A stretch of 43,255 nt of DNA from NCBI GenBank assembly GCA_030765845.1, contig JAVCDJ010000059.1, positions 1 to 43,255 of the forward strand, read 5' to 3'. The position numbers were made by a program, and so were the translations under genes. The stretch comes from Candidatus Stygibacter australis (GTDB taxonomy: Bacteria > Cloacimonadota > Cloacimonadia > Cloacimonadales > TCS61). Below the pieces are notes generated by a model. The model saw only the letters and a list, made by a program, of their open reading frames with translations, had not been told where the DNA came from and did no database searches. Of this stretch, positions 16,401 to 24,974 are shown piece by piece. The stretch's first letter is position 1. Each line of letters starts with the position of its first letter.

Positions 16401-19400
16401 CCGCTGATGCTGTTCTGTAAAAATGTCATATTTACTGGTGAGAGCACAATATCCTCTCCAGCATCGAGAGTAATTATTCCCGGTAAATTGCTAAATGTAT
16501 AACCTTCGCAATAATAACTTACCGTGTAACTCCCCGAGGGCAATCCAGTCAATTCATATAATCCATCCTGCTCAGTGATATCCCTCGACCATCTTCCACT
16601 ATTGAGATTTGTTGCGGTTACACTTACACCAGGTTTAGGTTCTCCCTGATACAGTGTTAAACCGGAAATCGAAGCGGCATCAATCAGCTCAGGGAAAAAT
16701 CGTTCCGAGCCACCTGCTGGAATATTTACTCCAAAACTTATACTCGTATATTCTTCTCCATATTCTGCCCACACATCACGGTAGCCATTAATATTTGAGA
16801 ACATATAGTCACCAAACTCATCAGTTTGTGTATCAGAAATTTCCATTGCCTGATCTCGTATCACAACGCGAGCATCAGCAATCTCATTTTCATCCAGAAA
16901 TACTGTACCACTTAGACTGTTTTGCCACTCGCTTAGAACTATCTCCAGCATCAAGCTGTCCACAGCTACTGAATCAGGATATATATAATCAATAAATCCT
17001 GTTTTTGTCACAGAAATTTCATATAGCCATCCAGCTGGTAATGAATCAAGTTGAAATGCTCCACTGGCATAGGTTGTGTCCCTTGCAATAATTTCAATAT
17101 CATGCCTGGCAGTAACTACTGCATTTTTTAGTCCGGCTTCCTCCCCACTTCTTACTACACCGCTGATTGTCCCGGCTAACTGTTCTATGATGATATTCTC
17201 TATAAGTTCATCATTATCATTGATCTGAATATTCTCTGCAAATAATTCATAACCCGGTCTGTAGGCAGAAAGTTCATATTGTCCTTCATATAGTTTATCA
17301 AAATTGTAGTAACCATTTCCAATAGTGATATCAGTAAAAGTTGTATCGGCTGAAATCAGATTTATTTCCACACTCCCAAGGGAATTAAATCCATCTGTAA
17401 CCTGCCCACTTAGATTGGCATTATGCACATCCATTTCCAGAAGGATACCAGTGATATCCTCATTCGTTATAATTAGCTCTACCCAGTAATTATCATATTC
17501 CAAAGGATTCATATCTGTTGTGACTATTACCTCTGAATGAGGTATCACCTGATCAAAAGTAAAACTTCCAGTACTATCTGAAGTAGTTGCCATACTGATA
17601 TCTGAGCCAACTATATCGATTAAAATAGCTGACATCGGTCGATTATCCGTATCTCTCACGTTACCACTCACTATCAGTGGTTGAGTGAATTCCATTTCAA
17701 AATCAAGTTGAATTTCTTCCCGATGGCCGAGATATATGCTGTCAATCTCTACTGATGCATATGAAGGCTTCTGAGCCTGAAGTGTATAGATACCTTCATA
17801 TAAATATCTTATTCGGTAACTGCCATCTGATTGAGAAACTGCCCCACTTGTCTGCCCACCAATTATTTCATTCACATTAATAAGAGCACCTGCTACAGGT
17901 TCTCCCGTATCTATATCTGTGATTATACCTGAAATTATACTAATATGAACTGGTATTACCACTTCTCCAAGATCGAGATCACTATTGAATATTTCTGATT
18001 GCCAGCTAATATTTTCGTAACCATTTTCAGATGCTATTGTCCAGCAATTATATATACTGAAAGGAGCTAATGGTTCCAGCACAAAACTTCCATCTGCTGA
18101 AGACTGGGTTTGGACACCAGTGATCTGACTCTGACAATTTACCTGTATGCCTGGCAATTCATAACCCACCTGGTCGACAAGTATCCCCGTTATCTGGTAA
18201 TTATGTTCATAAATGATCAGATCAAGATTATATGGCTCAGGTGTGAGATAGATATTCACGATCTCGTATTGAGAATAGCCCTGTTTGAGCACTTCTATCT
18301 GATAATACCTGTCCACAGGCATATCCTCAAGTATATAGGCACCATTTGCTGAAGTAAAACAATTTTCTTCATAACCATCATCACTGGTAGCAATTACGTT
18401 TGCGCCTACCACAACATTATTCTCCTGATCACGTACAAAACCATAGATAAGCCCATCAACCCGGATCAAATCAAAATTCAGCTCTAATGTATCTCCCGGC
18501 ACTGGATAGACCAATGTATCACTGCTGGTATAATTCTCAAGATTTACACTCACTTCATAAGGTTGCAGACTTGCCAGATCAGTTATCAAACTCACTCCAG
18601 ATTCATTAGTTACATCATATACTACTTCACCATTGACCAGGTTTTCAGCTGCAACTGTCACTCCCCCCAATCCTTCACCCTGATATCTAACTATAGATCT
18701 TATCGCAGCTTCATAAGGTTCTAATAGCACATCTATATTAGTAGTATAACTTCCAGGTAATAATGTATTTGCTTCAATGTGAGAATAATATCCTTCTCTG
18801 GAATATATAATGGATTCATATAGTCCTGGGAGCAGATTTTCGAGACGATAATATCCATAAATATTGCTGTAACCGCTATTCCCCCCCCCATTATTATAAT
18901 TAGCTGTTATCAATACTTCCGACAGGGGTTCTCCTGTATTCTGTCCGATCACATAACCCTCAAGTATCGCAAAATTCTCCTCAAGATAAAAATCAAGTGA
19001 GTCTAATTGTGTTCCCGGCACCAGAGTGATTTCCATACTATCTTCTATATAACCGGGCTTTGCGGCTGTCACCAGATATGTCCCGGCAAAAATGCTTATT
19101 AACCAGCTTCCATTCAGGCTGGTTTCAGTACTGTAAACATCATCTCCTTCAGCAGTCACGTTCACACCCTGCAACGATATTCCATTCTGGTTATAAACCC
19201 TTCCCGAGATCGTGGAAGGCATTTGTTGAAGCATTATCTCAAGTTCAACCTCTTCTCCAATCTCCAAAATACCGGTTTGTCCTGATCCACTGCTATATCC
19301 CGCTTTACTTGCCATAACCAGGTAATCATTGCCGGGTTCTACTGTTACACTGAAATTACCATAATTCCCGCTTATGGAATTATAATAAATATCTCCACTC

Positions 19401-22400
19401 ACCAATTCCAGCAAAGCACCTGATATTCCCAGTCCCTGATTACTGATCACCTGACCATTCACATAAGCTTCTACTGGTGTAAGATTAATATCCACATTCT
19501 CCAGTCCTTCTCCGGGTGCTACTGTCACGAAAACTGTATCTGCCGGCATGCACACAAAATTCGTTTTCTCTGCCCATAATTTATAACTCCCATGCAATAA
19601 ACTGAAACTATATTCTCCATGCTGATCAGAAATTTCCATATTAGTTATTAATACACCATTCTGCTTCTCGGCATATACATTTGCTGCTGCTATATTGATC
19701 CCCTCATGATGGATTCTTCCATTAATCACACTCGCATTGGGATAAAGGATAAAATTTATGTTTTCCAAAACTTCATCAGGGGCTAATGAAAGCTGATAGC
19801 TCCTGTTGGTAGTATAACCCTCGCGATAGGCAGTCAGTTCATAAGTTCCCGGATACACGATCAGTTCAAATTCTCCATTCTCATCAGTATAAGTTTCATT
19901 ATCTCCTGCTCTTATCCGCACAGCTTCCAGCCGGTCTCCTTCACTATCTACTCTTCCTCTGATGATTGCATCATTGGGTAATAATACAAAATCAAGATTA
20001 TCAAGAGTTTCACCGGTGTTTAAGGTTACTTGATAGGTTGTCTGATTTGTATAATGGGTCTTATATGCTCCAATGTAATATGTTCCTGCAACCAGGTTCA
20101 GTTGATAATCCCCGTACTCATTTGTAATCGTTTCCACGGCATCACCCATAGCTGGCACAGCGGTTATCGTTACCATTTTAAGTCCCACCAGACCGTTTCT
20201 GGCAGTTCCAATTATCATACTCGATGGCTGTAATATCAGATCAATAATATTCGTCATCTGGGGAGAAGCAGTAGAAATAATAACACTTCCTTCATTTATT
20301 GGAGTATAACCTGCCTTTTCAGTTAATATTCGATAGCTGCCATAATTTAAACCACTGAACTGGTAATATCCATTTGCATCAGTGATACTTCGCACAAAAC
20401 TTTCATCCGTTTCTGCTGTTATCAGACATCGCATCAAAGTAAGTCCACTGCTGTTATACACATAACCCTGAACGGATTTAGTGCTTTCTGTCATTTGAAT
20501 ATCTTCTAATTGCAGATTCTCTCCTGCCTCAATAATTACCTCGATATTATTCGTTTCAATCCAGCCATTTTTTTCAGCCCAAATACTCCATTCACCTGAT
20601 GTTACTGATAATAGATAAGTCCCATTGATGGAAGTTATCTCACGTCTTTCTCCCTCATCACTTTCTGCTTTTATTATCACATTATTTAAATTATATCCTG
20701 CCAGACCAGTGACTCTTCCATAAAAACAGGAGGGAGAATATTCCAGAATCACTGTCACATCCGTAAATTCTCCTTCGTTGATTGTGAACACTGTATCAGC
20801 CGGCTCATAGCCATCTTTACTCACTTCCAGAATATATTCACCTTCCGGAATTATTTTTGTCTCATTACCACCTGCATTTACTGCCAGTGGAAAATTATCT
20901 GATGAACCCTCAATGGGATCTAGTTCTGCAGTAGCAAACGATACTCCACTCCCATAATTATCTCTTACGTGCAGGTTCAGTGTTCCCACTGCAATATCAT
21001 AGCTGAAATTCTCTGATGCACTCACAGAACTGATCTCTGTGGAACTGGTGGCGTACACCTTCCAATTATAATCTGCTGCTATCAGGATAGAAGATGCATT
21101 CATATCTATATCTGTATTTGTGGTTACCTGATCCCATACCAGGTAATTGCCAATATTGCTACCCTCTTGTCGTATCTCAAATACCTGTACCTGGTAATAC
21201 ATTGCCTCTGCTACATCTGACCAGTTAAAATTGATCTCACTGCTGGAGAGCATTGTTCCATTAACGGGTGAAATTAATTCAGGAGACTCTATGGTTTCAT
21301 CGGAACTGAAATAAAAAGAAAATGGATTACCGGCTACCCTTGAAGTGAATAGGGGATCGTTGTCATAGGTATTTGCCACTATCCAGTTATATTCCTGTCC
21401 AGGGATCAAAGGTGGAGCATTATCACTGAAAAATCCTGATGGATCGGGCATACCATACATTATTGACGTATCATAAGTGATCACCTGCCAGACAGTCTCT
21501 ATTCCCGTTATTATTGTTTCGCCATTTTCATCATGCTCAATTATAAAAGGAGTATCTGATATACCAAGTATATAGTAAGGTACTCCAGGATTAACCTGCC
21601 ACTGAAATATCGGCAATGGGTCTGAAATTGTTCCTCCATTAGGCGGATAGATCATCTGTGGAGCTGTGGAACTCTCCACTATCAATGGAAACTCTATTGA
21701 TAAATAATTAAACTCAGGATTATGTAATACCCCACGGTAAACACCAACCCCTAACCCCAGTTCTGCTGGACTGGTCAACAGAATATCTTCTCCCCATATT
21801 CCACTTGCATCGTAATTGGAAAGTATCTCTCCACCTGGTGAAGAGCTGGTATATAGCTGATTATATAATCCCGCTGGTCCCCAGATAATCTCTATGGTCT
21901 CATCAGATTTATATAATCCAGCTGGTAATTGACTGATCTCAATATAGCTGGAATATCGGGCATAATAGCTCAAATGGGATGGATACCCCTCATATTCCTC
22001 ACCGCAAGTGAAATAGGCATCATCTCCATAACTCCAGCATATAGCCTCTCCCTGGGGTTCTAGCTCATAATTCACTTGAACACCTGACTCTGAAAACAAT
22101 TCCTCAACTGACATTCCCGGTTCTATTTCCCAGAAATATACCCTATCATAAGTTTTTAATAATAATTCCAACCCGCTGCTTGAAAGATCACCCCCTGTTA
22201 TACCATAACCCTGATATAGATCTAAAGACAACTCACTGACCTCTTCCAACAGGTTCACATTGATCAGATCCTGCGGATATTCTGCTTTGAAAATAATATC
22301 AGTATCACCACTAAATGGATTAGCAGGATTGCGTTTTGTAACCACATATATGTCATTACTCTGATTATCAATAAACACCGTCTCAGCATCGTAATTCGCC

Positions 22401-22861
22401 CCGTCAGGATAAACCACAGCAATGACTTCGATATCTTCTGCGGAGATATAATAATCTCCTGGTATTTGCTGAGCATCCACCTCAGGTTCTTTTATCCTGT
22501 AGATATATTTTTCCGGATAGATCCCTGAATTATCACCTACATCTGCCAGATAAAGATATGAGTCTCCGGTTAATGGTCCTGACCCGCTGGCAATATCTTC
22601 CACATCCCTGAAATCTATACCTTCCAGATAGTATTTCCCCAGATGTTCGCCATATACACTAAGGGCATAGATCGCAGTCTCACCTCCAGAATCATTATGA
22701 GTCCACAGCACTTCAGCATCCCAGCCAGATACTGCCAGTCCTGATGCCTCACTGATCTCATCATTCTGCAGCATCCCTCTATCAATCCTGGGACCAAAGG
22801 ATATCCCATACAAAAGACTTGATATTGTCACAAAAATAAGTATTATCAGCTTCAGCTTCAT
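13424..22861 (-). CDS. Giant (3145 aa) surface protein with about 22 carboxypeptidase-regulatory-like repeats
   Basis: Very large exported protein. Residues 1-19 are a signal peptide. Residues about 20-300 look like a beta-propeller (SEASGLAVS, LWTHNDSGG, LYLADVGDN). About 300-620 holds fibronectin-III-like segments (PPNGGTISDPLPIFQW, SPVNGTMLSSSEINFNW). From about 625 to 2600 run some 22 Ig-like repeats of about 85 residues of the carboxypeptidase D regulatory type, each with a pattern like ISGRV...L.GV.VTA...T...G.Y....PGTY...A.K.GY. A further beta region leads to a FlgD-like C-terminal domain (LLPNPFTPNDVI near 3035, ARVYNMTGELVREI, NGRYLIHLIAED, SIVLIK) that resembles sorting domains. A G9 run encodes Gly1325-1327. 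The start overlaps the upstream stop as ATGA. Likely an adhesin or fibre-like stalk; ligand unknown. Confidence 0.9.
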   Translation of the reverse strand: MKLKLIILIFVTISSLLYGISFGPRIDRGMLQNDEISEASGLAVSGWDAEVLWTHNDSGGETAIYALSVYGEHLGKYYLEGIDFRDVEDIASGSGPLTGDSYLYLADVGDNSGIYPEKYIYRIKEPEVDAQQIPGDYYISAEDIEVIAVVYPDGANYDAETVFIDNQSNDIYVVTKRNPANPFSGDTDIIFKAEYPQDLINVNLLEEVSELSLDLYQGYGITGGDLSSSGLELLLKTYDRVYFWEIEPGMSVEELFSESGVQVNYELEPQGEAICWSYGDDAYFTCGEEYEGYPSHLSYYARYSSYIEISQLPAGLYKSDETIEIIWGPAGLYNQLYTSSSPGGEILSNYDASGIWGEDILLTSPAELGLGVGVYRGVLHNPEFNYLSIEFPLIVESSTAPQMIYPPNGGTISDPLPIFQWQVNPGVPYYILGISDTPFIIEHDENGETIITGIETVWQVITYDTSIMYGMPDPSGFFSDNAPPLIPGQEYNWIVANTYDNDPLFTSRVAGNPFSFYFSSDETIESPELISPVNGTMLSSSEINFNWSDVAEAMYYQVQVFEIRQEGSNIGNYLVWDQVTTNTDIDMNASSILIAADYNWKVYATSSTEISSVSASENFSYDIAVGTLNLHVRDNYGSGVSFATAELDPIEGSSDNFPLAVNAGGNETKIIPEGEYILEVSKDGYEPADTVFTINEGEFTDVTVILEYSPSCFYGRVTGLAGYNLNNVIIKAESDEGERREITSINGTYLLSVTSGEWSIWAEKNGWIETNNIEVIIEAGENLQLEDIQMTESTKSVQGYVYNSSGLTLMRCLITAETDESFVRSITDANGYYQFSGLNYGSYRILTEKAGYTPINEGSVIISTASPQMTNIIDLILQPSSMIIGTARNGLVGLKMVTITAVPAMGDAVETITNEYGDYQLNLVAGTYYIGAYKTHYTNQTTYQVTLNTGETLDNLDFVLLPNDAIIRGRVDSEGDRLEAVRIRAGDNETYTDENGEFELIVYPGTYELTAYREGYTTNRSYQLSLAPDEVLENINFILYPNASVINGRIHHEGINIAAANVYAEKQNGVLITNMEISDQHGEYSFSLLHGSYKLWAEKTNFVCMPADTVFVTVAPGEGLENVDINLTPVEAYVNGQVISNQGLGISGALLELVSGDIYYNSISGNYGNFSVTVEPGNDYLVMASKAGYSSGSGQTGILEIGEEVELEIMLQQMPSTISGRVYNQNGISLQGVNVTAEGDDVYSTETSLNGSWLISIFAGTYLVTAAKPGYIEDSMEITLVPGTQLDSLDFYLEENFAILEGYVIGQNTGEPLSEVLITANYNNGGGNSGYSNIYGYYRLENLLPGLYESIIYSREGYYSHIEANTLLPGSYTTNIDVLLEPYEAAIRSIVRYQGEGLGGVTVAAENLVNGEVVYDVTNESGVSLITDLASLQPYEVSVNLENYTSSDTLVYPVPGDTLELNFDLIRVDGLIYGFVRDQENNVVVGANVIATSDDGYEENCFTSANGAYILEDMPVDRYYQIEVLKQGYSQYEIVNIYLTPEPYNLDLIIYEHNYQITGILVDQVGYELPGIQVNCQSQITGVQTQSSADGSFVLEPLAPFSIYNCWTIASENGYENISWQSEIFNSDLDLGEVVIPVHISIISGIITDIDTGEPVAGALINVNEIIGGQTSGAVSQSDGSYRIRYLYEGIYTLQAQKPSYASVEIDSIYLGHREEIQLDFEMEFTQPLIVSGNVRDTDNRPMSAILIDIVGSDISMATTSDSTGSFTFDQVIPHSEVIVTTDMNPLEYDNYWVELIITNEDITGILLEMDVHNANLSGQVTDGFNSLGSVEINLISADTTFTDITIGNGYYNFDKLYEGQYELSAYRPGYELFAENIQINDNDELIENIIIEQLAGTISGVVRSGEEAGLKNAVVTARHDIEIIARDTTYASGAFQLDSLPAGWLYEISVTKTGFIDYIYPDSVAVDSLMLEIVLSEWQNSLSGTVFLDENEIADARVVIRDQAMEISDTQTDEFGDYMFSNINGYRDVWAEYGEEYTSISFGVNIPAGGSERFFPELIDAASISGLTLYQGEPKPGVSVTATNLNSGRWSRDITEQDGLYELTGLPSGSYTVSYYCEGYTFSNLPGIITLDAGEDIVLSPVNMTFLQNSISGIVQREGTRIGISGAEVVLTDSLHNILEEITTGPDGTFFFSPLADGLYYVQASHPAYLPIDEIEIILSDGGSEPPTADFNMLPKELNIFGYVYTDGGIPVYGAEVEIERIDEIFSRGRERSKLAHWRTFTDTTDISGYYEVQVDTIGFWQVSVNCEGYYSSQPVIIELNWEDLFYQQNFYLQPIIYYADICGSVRIWDEDWQSPESCEIRLQSDSGIDSLLQLISPDSTWCFEDLIIPETFSLEVTAEYNETIFVERRENIQINSPQVWTEYFTFTYIPERYTWSGYIYMQDEEQIPLPDAFLLLESSSGDSLVITTGSSGYYNFSNLPEGEYRLSIVVEYGEELFSDTTPWIYITQNYHYSHIFQYILSEVGFYIRQHENLPLPATQVRISSEDIQINLSTNSFGYCTTGSVLHTGEYSIRITSPANLSELHISLVQQTIILDSLGFYQQEYVLSLWQDNTDYATSYQYDVEIPVYLYKLPEFEGSSVLYFRSVNDNLRELIMYSDIDRFYQTIPAQQAAGELEFWFRAIDSNTGIIYTNSAETTLITISSAGIPALEYSSITPQHPILPYNAEIDLSLLIKDDLGNIMNDEIESEGEVEWILDNPEMGNLIYDESAPLQAHFEAYWLEVFEINSKIRAEIDYQGFHLNLETDLTTGNYQIANLQITGPLEVNNSSSALYNVHIYSQTGRLLNLPWSYQSLEAYAGELLKDQDNIIYIPSESFLGRVILGISVEDPGTGIEYDQEFPLVVYDVINSSTSQGSLTTGEGCELLLYDNMLKNPQNQAKVYLLSKSVPPFEETGVEYETVSSVFEPNSDLAESAFEFLPGLQFEADDSSVIARWNSQKLRWDIINDSRSSLVHIDLLAEDYCALKSSDELGIYDLQLLPNPFTPNDVIGNNMGLQIQFRLSTPRSRYINITARVYNMTGELVREIARNEPMLKGQHDAGEVNTLYWDGYTDGGRMARNGRYLIHLIAEDSSKRRELLKSIVLIK
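18881..18889 (-). repeat. Homopolymeric G9 tract inside the giant surface-protein gene
   Basis: Nine C on the plus strand, so nine G on the coding strand, encoding three glycines in the ninth repeat (ANYNNGGGNSGYS). It is the longest G/C homopolymer I noticed in the window, in an AT-rich gene. A slip of one base would shift the frame about 1820 residues before the C-terminal domain. Confidence 0.9.
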
Positions 22862-24393
22862 TGTTTTTTACCTAAATCATAAATCAGATTGAGCTTCATA
22901 AAAGGTCCCGGAAATCCAAAAATCAGGCAATCTGCGGTTAAATTACTGCTTATTTGCCAGCTCATCCCAAAATTTCCCGTGATTAGATTCATCAATGTCT
23001 CTGGCTCTATCTCTACACCGTTTTCATCCTTGATATTATCCATCACTTCTTCAAGTGAATAATACTGCAAACTCAAAAATATCCCAAATTTATCTGATAA
23101 TAGATGTGCCAGATTATATTCCAGTTTAGATTTCAGCTTGATTCCATAGGTATAATCCACATCAGTTGAATTTTCATAATCTTCAAAATGATTGCCATTT
23201 TTCTCTCTGCCCGTTTCATATACATTACCCTGATACCTGAGTGATAATTCTCCGGGATAGGTGGACATGCTGATCTGATGCTGAGTTCTACCTCTGTCAA
23301 TCCCCAATCCCAACCTTATTATCCCCGGATAATTAATGATCAAACTTCTGCAGCTATACACAGTTTCATAGGTAAATGTCATCTTACTGGGTTCCAGAAG
23401 GAGCTCATCAAATAATTCTTCCTCTGATTCTCCTATCAACGATTCATAATTAACTGCCCCCAGTCCATGAACTATCAATTCACTATTACCTGAAACCTCC
23501 TGTTGATATGGCTGTGATAAACCAAGATCAATTATGGTTCTTTCTCCTATTTGATATGATAAACCACCATTAAAGCCAAATAGAGTCTCTTCAAAATCAG
23601 ATTGCCACGTATTATCAAGCGTATTGCGGAAGTACTGACTGTCTTGTGGATCATTAAATGCCTGATTTATATCAGTATCTCCACCAAATTGCCTGATGTA
23701 ACCTTCAGTACGCGTGTAACCATCTCCTTCAATCTTCAAATTCAATATATCAATCCCTAAACCAATATTGATCCCATTATTTAGACGATGTACATATCCT
23801 GTTCTGATCTGTGACATCTCGATATTCAAACCTATCCGGAAGTCATTTCCTAACACTATTTTGGTTTCTTCATCCTCTCCCATCCCGGCATCAGTACGTA
23901 AGGTCATTAAAAAGGAATTTCCTGTAATATTTCCACCCAAAACCAGGGGCTGCCACATTGATATCCCCCAGCAACCACCATAACCGGATTCGATTTTACT
24001 GGTTAGTTCCTGAATCCCTCCTGCCTGAGCCAATTGCAAATCCATCTCTGGAAAAACAATCTCCAGACTATCTGATTTCACGCTCGAAACCAGGCTCTCC
24101 AATTCTTCATTCAAAGTTGATCTGTAATTTGGATATAATGATCCTGCGTTGATTTTTATCCCTGGTGAAATACTTGTCTTGATTATATTGTCTTCACTCT
24201 CCGCAATCAGAGCAGGATTCTCCCGAAATTGCCCGGCATGATTTATTCCGCTATCCCAACCTGAAAACATGTCCAGATAGTAATAGAAATCTGCTTTTAC
24301 TCCGCCGCATTCAAGCTGACTAAGCTCACTCGCTCCCGCCAGACCATAAAATATTAACAGAATGAATCCAAAAATAATATATCTTTTTAACAA
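22858..24393 (-). CDS. Outer-membrane beta-barrel protein of the giant-protein operon
   Basis: Exported 511-residue protein with a signal peptide (MLKRYIIFGFILLIFYGLAGA). The mature part is made of alternating amphipathic strands (for example FRIGLNIEMSQIRTGYVHRL, LSYQIGERTIIDLGLSQPYQ, IIRLGLGIDRGRTQHQISMS) and ends FMKLNLIYDLGKKQ, consistent with an OmpP1/FadL- or PorV-like barrel. REN-PALIAES near residue 58 loosely resembles the NPA segment of that group. I cannot assign a named family. Its TGA overlaps the ATG of the 3145-residue gene by four bases, so the two are translated together. It may be the anchor or export partner of that protein. Confidence 0.7.
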   Translation of the reverse strand: MLKRYIIFGFILLIFYGLAGASELSQLECGGVKADFYYYLDMFSGWDSGINHAGQFRENPALIAESEDNIIKTSISPGIKINAGSLYPNYRSTLNEELESLVSSVKSDSLEIVFPEMDLQLAQAGGIQELTSKIESGYGGCWGISMWQPLVLGGNITGNSFLMTLRTDAGMGEDEETKIVLGNDFRIGLNIEMSQIRTGYVHRLNNGINIGLGIDILNLKIEGDGYTRTEGYIRQFGGDTDINQAFNDPQDSQYFRNTLDNTWQSDFEETLFGFNGGLSYQIGERTIIDLGLSQPYQQEVSGNSELIVHGLGAVNYESLIGESEEELFDELLLEPSKMTFTYETVYSCRSLIINYPGIIRLGLGIDRGRTQHQISMSTYPGELSLRYQGNVYETGREKNGNHFEDYENSTDVDYTYGIKLKSKLEYNLAHLLSDKFGIFLSLQYYSLEEVMDNIKDENGVEIEPETLMNLITGNFGMSWQISSNLTADCLIFGFPGPFMKLNLIYDLGKKQ

Positions 24394-24422
24394 ATTGCTC
24401 CCTTACCTCGCTTTTCTATGTT

Positions 24423-24671
24423 TTAGTCAAATATTCCCATTTGAAAAATACTGATCAATGTTCCCCACATCATTATTGCGAACACGTAACCTATTACCTG
24501 CAATACTAACCATGCTTTCGCCCAATTTGCCTTGCATATGTTTGTGCTGCGACTAAATGCCCACATCAGCAACATAATTATACCTACAAATGGTATTGAT
24601 GATATTATCAGCGTGCCTAACCATTCTCCAACTGTCATCTCGTGATCTGATCTGCCATCATAATTTTCCAT
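24423..24671 (-). CDS. Small two-helix inner-membrane protein
   Basis: Protein of 82 residues with two clear membrane helices (about 19-40, LIISSIPFVGIIMLLMWAF, and 55-76, LVLQVIGYVFAIMMWGTLIS) separated by a short polar loop (SRSTNICKANWAKA). The MTVGEWLGTLIISSIPFVGI...NWAKA layout is common in small uncharacterised proteins of Bacteroidetes and related phyla, which supports a real gene. It lies 29 bases before the barrel gene at 24393 and is probably first in that operon, with GGGAG before the ATG. Function unknown. Confidence 0.75.
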   Translation of the reverse strand: MENYDGRSDHEMTVGEWLGTLIISSIPFVGIIMLLMWAFSRSTNICKANWAKAWLVLQVIGYVFAIMMWGTLISIFQMGIFD

Positions 24672-24721
24672 TGCTTACTCCCGGTTCTTATATTGATTCT
24701 TCTCTTTTCAGTGCCTGACAA

Positions 24722-24750
24722 ATCATCTTCATACCCTTAATCACTGTCAA
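24722..24750 (-). promoter_or_regulatory. Candidate promoter of the giant-protein operon
   Basis: Minus-strand TTGACA (24750-24745), 17-base spacer, GATGAT (24727-24722, four of six matches). It lies about 50 bases before the ATG at 24671. Confidence 0.4.
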
Positions 24751-24791
24751 TCCCTTTATTTCCAAAATCGTTCTCAGCAATAATCTGCCTT

Positions 24792-24857
24792 CCCAGTGCC
24801 ACAACTCAACCCGGCATGACATAAAAATGTTATGCCGGGTTGAGTTGTGGTACTGGG
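24792..24857. repeat. Long palindrome family, copy 2
   Basis: The arms (24792-24822 and 24827-24857) are 31 bases each around an AAAA loop and pair throughout with two G-T pairs. The inner 22 bases match copy 1 at 7216-7237 except for one G/A change. The outer nine pairs (CCCAGTGCC with GGTACTGGG) differ from copy 1. It lies between the terminator of the upstream operon and the promoter of the giant-protein operon. Confidence 0.85.
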
Positions 24858-24920
24858 TGTATTCTGGTTATCTGGAAATATGATATTTTAGGACTAATAG
24901 GCAGGATGGGTCAGCAAATA

Positions 24921-24955
24921 AATAATGCCCTCTATCGGATGATAGAGGGCATTAT
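24921..24955 (-). terminator. Terminator of the Ton/PorV/cargo operon
   Basis: A 15-bp perfect stem ATAATGCCCTCTATC / GATAGAGGGCATTAT with a four-base loop, followed on the minus strand by TTATTTG. It begins about 20 bases past the stop at 24975. Confidence 0.8.
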
Positions 24956-24974
24956 CAGTATATTAATGATCAGA

